Below are positions 1 to 5,524 of a stretch of DNA of 8,558 nt, one piece after another. The notes under the pieces are model-generated. The model worked only from the letters and a program-made list of their open reading frames with translations. It did not search any database and was not told the origin of the DNA. The stretch spans positions 1-8,558 of the forward strand of contig JAQUQF010000062.1 of assembly GCA_028749105.1 (NCBI GenBank), written 5' to 3'. This DNA is from Acidobacteriota bacterium. Lineage in GTDB: Bacteria > Acidobacteriota > Aminicenantia > UBA2199. The position numbers and the translations under genes were made by a program. Numbering within the stretch: position 1 is the first letter of the stretch; each line of letters opens with the position of its first letter.

Positions 1-641
1 CTGCCTACCACGGCGATCGTCATCCCAAAAAATACGGACTTGATCATTCCGGATATCACATCCCAGATCTCCAGGGAGGCGAAGAGCTGGGAATCGAACA
101 GGTTGGGATTCTGGTGGACCACCAGCGCCGCGACCAGCCTGCCCCCCATGATGCCGACAAAATCACCGAACAGGGTCAACAGCGGCGTCACGATCACCAG
201 GGCGACCAGGCGCGGGCTGACCAGGTATTTGATCGGGTTGACACCGAAGGTGAACAGGGCGTCCACCTGTTCCGTAACCACCATGGTGCCGATCTCGGCG
301 CTGTAGGAGGCGCTGACCCGGCCGGCCAGCATCAATCCCGTTAAAACGGGAATCAGCTCCTTGGCCAGGCTGACCCCGACCAGCGAGCCGGCGAATACTT
401 CGAATCCCAGGCGCTGCAGGGCGTAAAAACTCTGCAGCGTCAGGACGCCGCCCGTGAATACGGCCATCAAGAAAACCACGGGGATGGATTTGATCCCGTC
501 CAGGTACAGTCGGTTCTCGATCAAGAGGAAGTTGAACGGCCGGCGGAAGATCAAAACGATCGCCTTGCCCGCCAGGATGAATATTTCACCGCAGGCCTGG
601 GCAAAACGGTACAGCGGCTGCCCGCTACGGTTGGCGGGCAC
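1..641 (-). CDS. mlaE: MlaE/YrbE-family lipid ABC transporter permease (3' end truncated by window)
   Basis: Integral inner-membrane permease of the MlaE family, the membrane part of Mla-type ABC systems that move phospholipid (or, in relatives, other lipids) between inner and outer membranes. The visible 213 residues begin at a GTG at 641-639 whose first base is the last base of the dnaB stop (TAGTG), preceded by a purine-rich GAGAGAGAG stretch. An amphipathic N-terminus (about 10-45) is followed by hydrophobic segments near 52-70, 85-110 and 145-175. The family hallmark cytoplasmic segment EQVDALFTFGVNPIKYLVSP (124-143) is clear and matches the usual EQIDALxxMGVDPxxYLVxPR pattern; KELIPVLTGLMLAGRVSA (94-111) is also typical. 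Family members are about 250-260 residues, so roughly 40 are missing past the window edge. The ATPase (MlaF) and MCE protein (MlaD) would be expected next. Family assignment is secure; the exact lipid is not known. Confidence 0.93.
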   Translation of the reverse strand, partial: MPANRSGQPLYRFAQACGEIFILAGKAIVLIFRRPFNFLLIENRLYLDGIKSIPVVFLMAVFTGGVLTLQSFYALQRLGFEVFAGSLVGVSLAKELIPVLTGLMLAGRVSASYSAEIGTMVVTEQVDALFTFGVNPIKYLVSPRLVALVIVTPLLTLFGDFVGIMGGRLVAALVVHQNPNLFDSQLFASLEIWDVISGMIKSVFFGMTIAVVG

Positions 642-2008
642 TACTCTCTCTCGCGGAATTCCATGTTGGCGAACTTGGTGTACTTGTCGAGGAAGGCCAG
701 GGTGATCCTGCCGGTGGGGCCGTTGCGCTGCTTGGCCACGATCAGGTCGGCCTCGCCCTTGCGCTCCGAGTCCTTGTCGAACTGGTCGTCGCGGTGGATG
801 AAGATGACCACGTCGGCGTCCTGCTCGATGGAGCCGCTCTCCTTGAGGTCGGAGAGCTGGTACTTGGGACCTTTTTCCCTCTTGCCGCCGCGGGTTTCCG
901 GGGAACGGTTCAGCTGGGCCATGGCCACCACGGGGATCTGCAGCTCCTTGGCCAGCTCCTTCAGCGAGGCGGTGATGACCGCCACTTCCTGGGCGCGCGT
1001 GTCGCTGCGCCGCAGGTTCTCGCCCGTCACCTTCATCAGCTGCAGGTAATCGATGAAGACGATGTCCAGGTTCTTTTCGGCCTTCAGCTTGCGGGCGCGG
1101 GCCTTCATCTCCACGATCGACAGCGAGGCCGAATCGTCGACGTAGAGTTTCGCCTTCTGCAGCTCGGCGGCGGCCAGCTCCAGGTCGCCCCACTCCTTTT
1201 TGGTCAGGTTGGGCTTGCCGGTGCGGATGGCGGCCATGCTGACCCGGGCGTGGACGGCCATCATGCGCATCAGCACCTGCAGCCGCGACATCTCGATGGA
1301 ATAGAAGGCCACCGATTTCTCTTCCTTGACGGCCATGTGCACGGCGATGTTCAGGGCCAGGGCGGTCTTGCCCATCGAGGGCCGGGCGGCAAAGACGATG
1401 AGGTCGCCGTTTTGAAAACCGGAAGTAATGTCATCCAGTTCGTAGAACCCGGTTTTCAATCCCTGGCCCTCCCCTCCCCCCTGAATGCGCTCGATCAGCT
1501 CCATGGCCTCGGGAACCATCTCGGCGGTGCCCACGAAGCCCTTCTTGACGCGGTCCTCGGAGATCTTGATGATTTCTTCCTGCATCTCATTGAGCAGGCT
1601 GATCGTGTCGGCGGCAGGATCCACCCCTTTCTGGATGATGCCCCGCGAGGTGAGGATGATCTTGCGCAGCAACGAGCGGTCCTTGACGATCTTGACGTAT
1701 TCCTGGATGTCCAGGTTGTCGGGGATGTCATCGACCAGGGAGGTGATGAAGGCATGGCCGCCGACGAACTGCAGCTTCTTCCTTTTCTCCAGCAGGCTGG
1801 AGACGGTGATGATGTCGGCCGCCGCGCCGGAATTGGACAGATGCAGAACGGCCTCGGCGATCAGGACATGGCTGTCGCGAAAAAAGTCGTCGCTGCTGAT
1901 CTCCGCGAAGACCTGGTTGACATAGCGGTTGTCCAGCAGCATCGCCCCCAAGAGCGCCTTCTCGGCGATCTCGTCGTGGGGCAGGACCTGGTTGAGTTCC
2001 AGCGCCAT
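641..2008 (-). CDS. dnaB: Replicative DNA helicase DnaB
   Basis: Hexameric 5'-3' replicative helicase that unwinds the chromosome at the fork and interacts with primase. The 455-residue protein is family length. The N-terminal helical domain (about 1-110, starting LPHDEIAEKALLGAMLLD) is followed by a linker helix and a RecA-type motor domain (about 180-455). Visible motifs are Walker A ARPSMGKTAL (208-217, Lys214/Thr215), catalytic Glu239 in SIEM, Walker B VFIDYLQL (317-324, Asp320), AQLNRSPE around Gln365, and the arginine-finger segment AKQRNGPTG (Arg428). No intein or frameshift is seen. The ATG start lies 7 nt after the rplI stop without a strong Shine-Dalgarno, so translation probably depends on upstream ribosomes. 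Placement behind rpsF-rpsR-rplI is a widely conserved arrangement linking replication to ribosomal protein expression. Confidence 0.98.
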   Translation of the reverse strand: MALELNQVLPHDEIAEKALLGAMLLDNRYVNQVFAEISSDDFFRDSHVLIAEAVLHLSNSGAAADIITVSSLLEKRKKLQFVGGHAFITSLVDDIPDNLDIQEYVKIVKDRSLLRKIILTSRGIIQKGVDPAADTISLLNEMQEEIIKISEDRVKKGFVGTAEMVPEAMELIERIQGGGEGQGLKTGFYELDDITSGFQNGDLIVFAARPSMGKTALALNIAVHMAVKEEKSVAFYSIEMSRLQVLMRMMAVHARVSMAAIRTGKPNLTKKEWGDLELAAAELQKAKLYVDDSASLSIVEMKARARKLKAEKNLDIVFIDYLQLMKVTGENLRRSDTRAQEVAVITASLKELAKELQIPVVAMAQLNRSPETRGGKREKGPKYQLSDLKESGSIEQDADVVIFIHRDDQFDKDSERKGEADLIVAKQRNGPTGRITLAFLDKYTKFANMEFRERE

Positions 2009-2015
2009 GAGACGC

Positions 2016-2474
2016 TCAGGACGGGTCTTCTTCTTCCTTCAGCACAATGATCTTGATGGCGGCATCCACGTCCTGGAACAGCTTGACCTTGGCGCTGAAC
2101 TCGCCCAGGCGCTTGATGGGCTCGTCCAGGTGGATCTTTTTCTTTTCCAGGCTGAAGCCCTTGGCCGCCAGCTCCTTCTCGATCTCCGCCGTCGTCACCG
2201 AGCCGAACAGGACGTCGTTCTCGCCCGACTTCTTGCGGATGGTGATGGACACACCCTCCAGCTTCTGCTTCTGCTCGACGGCCGAGTTCTTCTCCATCTC
2301 CAGCTTCTTCTGGTGCTTTTTCTTGCGGCCTTCCATGAGGGCGAGGTTGTGCTCGTTGACCTCCAGCGCCAGCTTCCGGGGCAGGAGAAAGTTGCGAGCG
2401 TAGCCCTTCTTCACTTCGATGACGTCGCCCAGGCCGCCGATCTTCTCCACATCGGATGTCAGTATGACTTTCAT
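2016..2474 (-). CDS. rplI: Large-subunit ribosomal protein bL9
   Basis: Protein L9 of the 50S subunit, which binds 23S rRNA near the L1 stalk base and affects frame maintenance. At 152 residues it is the usual length. The N-terminal domain contains the L9 signature region GDVIEVKKGYARNFLLPRKL (16-35), followed by the long connecting helix rich in Lys/Glu (about 40-75) and the C-terminal domain ending in an acidic tail. The ATG at 2474 overlaps the rpsR stop as ATGA, and a GAGGA Shine-Dalgarno lies just upstream inside rpsR, so the pair is both coupled and independently primed. The dnaB start follows 7 nt after its stop. Confidence 0.98.
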   Translation of the reverse strand: MKVILTSDVEKIGGLGDVIEVKKGYARNFLLPRKLALEVNEHNLALMEGRKKKHQKKLEMEKNSAVEQKQKLEGVSITIRKKSGENDVLFGSVTTAEIEKELAAKGFSLEKKKIHLDEPIKRLGEFSAKVKLFQDVDAAIKIIVLKEEEDPS

Positions 2475-2746
2475 GGCATCCTCTTCTTTTCTTCGGTGAA
2501 GCGGATCAACGCCATCTGCCGGGCACGCTTGATGGCCTTGGACAGCTGCTTCTGGTGGTAGGCGCAGGTGCCGCTGACCCGGGCCGGGAAGATGCGCCCG
2601 GTCTCGGATATGAAGTTTTCCAGGTACTTGTGGTTCTTGTAATCGATCAGCGTGATCTTGTCCTTGCAGAAGGCGCAGAATTTCTTGCGCACGGAATAGT
2701 ATTTTTTCTGGGGCTTGCCGGGGCCTTCGTTACTTCTCGGATGCAT
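2471..2746 (-). CDS. rpsR: Small-subunit ribosomal protein bS18, zinc-type
   Basis: Protein S18, which forms a heterodimer with S6 on the 30S platform. The 91-residue protein carries the conserved core from KKYYSVRKKF through AIKRARQMALIRF. Cys24 and Cys27 (FCAFC) with Cys61 and His64 (GTCAYHQ) form the metal-binding pattern of the zinc-containing ('C+') S18 paralog type, rather than the cysteine-poor form of E. coli. The ATG at 2746 overlaps the rpsF end by 17 nt. Its Shine-Dalgarno AGGAGG (2753-2758, 6-nt spacing) is formed by the Glu codons of the acidic S6 tail, so that tail sequence does double duty. No ssb gene separates rpsF from rpsR, unlike in Firmicutes. Confidence 0.97.
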   Translation of the reverse strand: MHPRSNEGPGKPQKKYYSVRKKFCAFCKDKITLIDYKNHKYLENFISETGRIFPARVSGTCAYHQKQLSKAIKRARQMALIRFTEEKKRMP

Positions 2747-3158
2747 CGCTTTCCTCCTCGTTTTCCATGAAATCCTCGGTCTCCTTCTCCTCGCGGCTGT
2801 CCATCGTCTTCTTGCGGAGCTTGTCGATCTTGGCCCAGCGCTTGGTGAGCTTGTTCGACTTCTTCAGCTTGTCATCGAGCCGCAGCGTAATGAAGCGCAG
2901 CACTTTTTCCATCTGCTTCAGGCGGCGCTCCAGCGTGGCGATGACGGAGCCGTCGACCTCGGTCTGGACGAACACGTAGTATCCCTCCAGGTTCTTGTGG
3001 ATGGGGAAGGCCAGCTTCTTCCGCCCCCACTCGTCGAGGTTTTCGATCACGCCCTGGGCCTTGGTGATGGTCGACGTGATCGACTCGGTGATCTTCTTGA
3101 CTTCCTCTTCGCTCACCTCGGGGGTGACGATGAAGCCAATCTCGTACCTGCTAGTCAT
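2730..3158 (-). CDS. rpsF: Small-subunit ribosomal protein bS6
   Basis: Protein S6 of the 30S platform, partner of S18. The 142-residue sequence starts with the typical TSRYEIGFIVTP strand and contains the conserved GRKKLAFPIHKNLEGYYV region (45-62) and VLRFITLRLD (86-95). After the ferredoxin-like core (about 1-95) comes a basic stretch (about 97-117) and then an acidic tail (121-142, ending ENEEESDASEK). Such acidic tails are the site of RimK glutamylation in E. coli; whether that happens here is unknown. The ATG is preceded by AGGAGG with 4-nt spacing, inside the pth 3' end, and the two genes overlap by 8 nt. The Shine-Dalgarno may be masked by an upstream complementary segment (see 3163-3219). 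Confidence 0.97.
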   Translation of the reverse strand: MTSRYEIGFIVTPEVSEEEVKKITESITSTITKAQGVIENLDEWGRKKLAFPIHKNLEGYYVFVQTEVDGSVIATLERRLKQMEKVLRFITLRLDDKLKKSNKLTKRWAKIDKLRKKTMDSREEKETEDFMENEEESDASEK

Positions 3159-3777
3159 GTTTCCTCCTTGTGGATGATTTAGCCTCTTCTTCCTGAAGAA
3201 GCAAGGAGTTTTTTCTCCTGTTGAATTTATTCATGGTACTATGAATGTCGCTCTGCAAAAACGTTTGTGCGGCATCGGCCGCCCGGACGATCCCCTCCTG
3301 GAGCGAGGCGAAAGCCTTCCCCCGCAGCGGACCCAGCACGTAGCCGATCATGTCGTCCCTGCGGGGACCTTCGCCCATGATGCCGACGCGCAAACGGGGG
3401 AACTCCTGGCTGCCCAGGTGTTGGATAACCGACTTCATGCCCTTGTGGGTGCCGGCGCTCCCGCGCTCGCGGATGCGGATGCTTCCCAGCGGCAGGTCGA
3501 TGTCATCATAGATCACCAGCATGTGTCCGGGATCGAAGGTGAACATGCGGCCAAGCTTGCGCACGGCCAGCCCTGATTCGTTCATGTAGGTCATGGGTTT
3601 GGCCAGAACGACATCCTGGCCGAGGATGCGGGCCTTGCGGAAGCGCAGGATGCCCCCCATGTCGGCGAGCTCGACGCCATGGCGCCGGCAGAGCTCGTCG
3701 ATGCAGAGAAACCCGGCGTTGTGCGGGGTCTTCTCATACTTCTTGTCGGGATTGCCCAAGCCAATGAATGCAAAAAT
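3151..3777 (-). CDS. pth: Peptidyl-tRNA hydrolase, probable ATT start
   Basis: Cleaves the ester bond of peptidyl-tRNAs released prematurely from ribosomes, recycling tRNA. Reading from an ATT at 3777-3775 gives 208 residues beginning MFAFIGLGNPDKKYEKTPHN, which aligns position for position with the usual MKLIVGLGNPG start. The first conventional start codon, TTG at 3759, would delete the first beta strand. No ATG, GTG or CTG exists between the in-frame TAG (the rplY stop) and that TTG. Key residues are Asn9, His19 (PHNAG), Asn66 (MTYMNESG) and Asp91 (IYDDIDLPLG), equivalent to E. coli Asn10, His20, Asn68 and Asp93. The E. coli Asn114 position holds Lys112 (AGTHKGMKS). The family normally ends near AMNKFN; here 22 further polar residues (187-208) follow and overlap the rpsF leader elements. 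No ychF follows. Confidence 0.93.
   Translation of the reverse strand: MFAFIGLGNPDKKYEKTPHNAGFLCIDELCRRHGVELADMGGILRFRKARILGQDVVLAKPMTYMNESGLAVRKLGRMFTFDPGHMLVIYDDIDLPLGSIRIRERGSAGTHKGMKSVIQHLGSQEFPRLRVGIMGEGPRRDDMIGYVLGPLRGKAFASLQEGIVRAADAAQTFLQSDIHSTMNKFNRRKNSLLLQEEEAKSSTRRKHD
3163..3219 (-). promoter_or_regulatory. Candidate Shine-Dalgarno-masking switch in the rpsF leader
   Basis: Seen directly on the minus strand: the rpsF Shine-Dalgarno region CAAGGAG (3170-3164) is perfectly complementary over 7 bp to CTCCTTG (3208-3202). The same CTCCT is also the 3' arm of a hairpin AGGAG-A6-CTCCT (3219-3204), so the two pairings exclude each other. Between them sits a third inverted repeat, CTTCTTC-AG-GAAGAAG (3201-3186), directly abutting the masking arm. 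This could form an on/off switch for S6-S18 translation. S6:S18 autoregulation through the rpsF leader is known in several bacteria, but the CCG-containing motif I recall from that work is not present here. Structure and ligand are inference. Confidence 0.4.
3229..3246 (-). repeat. Inverted repeat near the pth 3' end
   Basis: ATTCAT and ATGAAT form a perfect 6-bp inverted repeat with a 6-nt loop. It lies 10 nt before the rpsF leader hairpins and covers the codons for the last canonical Pth residues. It is AT-rich and short, so it could be a weak RNA stem or chance. Confidence 0.35.
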
Positions 3778-3782
3778 CGATC

Positions 3783-3788
3783 CCTCCT
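3783..3788 (-). promoter_or_regulatory. Ribosome binding site that supports the ATT start of pth
   Basis: A full AGGAGG overlaps the rplY stop codon (AAATAGGAGG) and sits 5 nt before the ATT at 3777. Measured to the TTG at 3759 the spacing would be 23 nt, far outside the working range. The site therefore favours initiation at ATT. Confidence 0.75.
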
Positions 3789-4563
3789 ATTTGGCCTTGT
3801 CCTTGCCCGTCCCTTTCGCGGGGGCCCCTTCCTTGGCGGCGCCCTTGGCGGGAGCGGCGGTTTCCTTGGCACCGCCCTTGGCCGGTGCGGCTTCCTTGGC
3901 GGCGCCCTTGCCGGCAGCGGCATCGGCAGCCGGGGCGGCGGCACCTTCGACCGGGGCCTCGGCCGCGACAGCCGCCTCGGGCGCGGCAACGACCTCTTCC
4001 TTGGCCTTGGTGGCCACGGCGCAGATCACGGTGTTGGCCGGAGAGAGCAGCTGGTAGGCGTCGTCCTTGGGCAGGTTCTCCACCTTGATCGACTGGTTGA
4101 GGTGCAGGCCGGAGATATCGATGCGGATCTCCTTGGGAATGCTGGTGGGCAAGCTGCGCACCAGGACCTGGCGATGGATGAACTCCAGCAGGCCGTCCTC
4201 TGTCTTGACGCCGACGGGCTCGCCTTCGAGCACCACGGGCACCTCGACCTCGACCGGCTTGTTCACGTCGATGCGGATGAAGTCGACGTGGATGATATGG
4301 TCGGAGAGGTAATCGTACTGGATCTCCTTGATCATGGCGTCGAACTTGGACGTATCACCCTGGATGATGCGCAGGATCGAGTTCTCCTTGTTCTCCGACT
4401 TCAGGACGCCCTTGACGTCGGCCAGGTTCACCGCGATGGGGACGCTTTCGGCGGTGATGCCGTAGATGACGGCCGGGATCTTGCCATTGGCGCGCAGCTC
4501 CCTGCTCGCCCGCTTGCTTATTTCGCTCCTCTTTTCGGCGTTGATCGTAATGATGTTCTCCAT
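3787..4563 (-). CDS. rplY: Ribosomal protein bL25, long CTC/TL5 form with Ala-Lys-Pro repeat tail
   Basis: 5S rRNA-binding protein of the 50S subunit, general stress protein CTC type. From the ATG at 4563 the product is 258 residues: the L25 domain (about 1-95, with SKRASRELRANGKIPAVIYG at 16-35), the beta-rich C-terminal TL5 domain (about 96-186), then a low-complexity tail (187-258). The tail starts Ala/Glu/Pro-rich and ends with imperfect AAKE(A)APAKG repeats. A GTG two codons upstream (4569) is possible, but it lies inside the GAGGTG Shine-Dalgarno that serves the ATG. The prs stop TGA overlaps that same Shine-Dalgarno, so prs and rplY are closely coupled. Family members often have a variable charged tail, but this one is long and repetitive. 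Confidence 0.96.
   Translation of the reverse strand: MENIITINAEKRSEISKRASRELRANGKIPAVIYGITAESVPIAVNLADVKGVLKSENKENSILRIIQGDTSKFDAMIKEIQYDYLSDHIIHVDFIRIDVNKPVEVEVPVVLEGEPVGVKTEDGLLEFIHRQVLVRSLPTSIPKEIRIDISGLHLNQSIKVENLPKDDAYQLLSPANTVICAVATKAKEEVVAAPEAAVAAEAPVEGAAAPAADAAAGKGAAKEAAPAKGGAKETAAPAKGAAKEGAPAKGTGKDKAK
3811..3903 (-). repeat. In-frame 30-33 nt repeats encoding the L25 tail
   Basis: Three consecutive imperfect units encode AAKEAAPAKG (residues 221-230), GAKETAAPAKG (231-241) and AAKEGAPAKG (242-251), followed by TGKDKAK. The nucleotide repeats share GCCAAGGAA and GCCAAGGG cores. The pattern resembles Ala-Lys-Pro-rich nucleic-acid-binding tails such as histone H1-like proteins. Replication slippage would explain such a repeat and predicts length variation between strains. 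Confidence 0.8.
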
Positions 4564-4570
4564 GTTCACC

Positions 4571-5524
4571 TCATTTTATTACAAATAGTTTGGATACGGA
4601 CGTCTCGCGGTGGATGCTCTCGATGGCGTTGGCGAAGAGCCGGGATACGGAGAGCAGCTCGATCTTGGGGCATTCCCCGGCCGGGCAGCGCCGCGGAATG
4701 GTGTCGGTGACGAAGATCTTCTCCAGGGGGGCGGCATTGATCCGCTCGATCGCCTTGCCTGAGAAGATGCCGTGGGTGCAGGCGGCGTAGACTTTCTTGG
4801 CACCGTGCTTTTTCAAGGCGTTGATGGTGGCGCTCAGAGTGCCGGCGGTATCGATGATGTCGTCGACGATGATGGCGTTCTTGCCCTGCACGTCGCCGAT
4901 GATGTGCATCAGCTCGGCCACGTTGGGCGCCGTGCGCTTCTTGTCGGCGATGGCCAGGTCGGCGTTCAGCTTGCGGGCGAACAGGCGCGCCCGCTCCACG
5001 CCGCCGGCGTCGGGCGCGACGATGACCAGGTTCTTGAGGTTCATCTTCTTGAAATGGGAGATGAAGACAGGCAGGGCCATGAGGTTGTCGACCGGGATGT
5101 TGAAGAAACCCTGGATCTGGGCGGCGTGCAGGTCGATGGTCAGGACGCGGGAGAAGCCGGCCGTTTCCAGCAGGTCGGCGAGCAGCCGCGCCGAGATCGC
5201 CACCCGCGGGCGGTCCTTGCGGTCCTGGCGGGCGTAGGCGTAGTAGGTGATCACCGCGGTGATGCGCCGCGCCGAAGCGCGCTTGAAGGCATCGGCCATC
5301 AGCAGCAGCTCCATGATATGAAAGTTGCTGTCGGCGCACAGCGACTGCACGATGAAGACGTCGGCTCCGCGCACGTTCTCATGGCTCTGGAAGCGGATCT
5401 CGCCGTCGGAAAAGACGTCCAGGACCGATTTGCCCAGGCGGCCGTGCAGGTGCCGGGCGATCTCGCCGGCCAGCTTCTGGTTCGATGTGCCGGAAAAAAT
5501 CAGGAACTTGTTGTCGTTGATCAT
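4571..5524 (-). CDS. prs: Ribose-phosphate pyrophosphokinase (PRPP synthetase)
   Basis: Cytosolic enzyme making PRPP from ribose 5-phosphate and ATP, feeding purine, pyrimidine, NAD, His and Trp synthesis. The 317-residue length is standard for class I. Visible motifs are FSDGEIRFQSHENVRGADVF (38-57), YARQDRKDRPR (97-107), DLHAAQIQGFFNIPVDN with His133 (131-147), DKKR with the catalytic Lys region (194-197), and the PRPP loop VDDIIDTAGTL (220-230). The C-terminus SVSKLFVIK resembles the conserved end of the family. The ATG overlaps the ispE-frame stop as ATGA. No Shine-Dalgarno is visible; the tRNA-Gln 3' end is only 9 nt upstream, so translation must use coupling or a very short leader. The stop lies 7 nt before the rplY ATG. 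Confidence 0.97.
   Translation of the reverse strand: MINDNKFLIFSGTSNQKLAGEIARHLHGRLGKSVLDVFSDGEIRFQSHENVRGADVFIVQSLCADSNFHIMELLLMADAFKRASARRITAVITYYAYARQDRKDRPRVAISARLLADLLETAGFSRVLTIDLHAAQIQGFFNIPVDNLMALPVFISHFKKMNLKNLVIVAPDAGGVERARLFARKLNADLAIADKKRTAPNVAELMHIIGDVQGKNAIIVDDIIDTAGTLSATINALKKHGAKKVYAACTHGIFSGKAIERINAAPLEKIFVTDTIPRRCPAGECPKIELLSVSRLFANAIESIHRETSVSKLFVIK

Noticed and set aside
794..2050. Long plus-strand open frame opposite dnaB (418 codons)
   Set aside because: It is fully antisense to an unmistakable DnaB, its translation is His/Gln/Gly/Leu/Asp-rich with no domain, and long antisense frames are expected in GC-rich genes.
3186..3219. Terminator inside the pth 3' end
   Set aside because: The A6 tract is the hairpin loop, not a trailing U-run, and the flanking genes overlap, so termination here is unlikely.
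3679..4710. Long plus-strand open frame opposite pth, rplY and prs (343 codons)
   Set aside because: Antisense to three recognised genes; the Gly-rich start is only the complement of the Ala/Lys/Pro repeats of the L25 tail.
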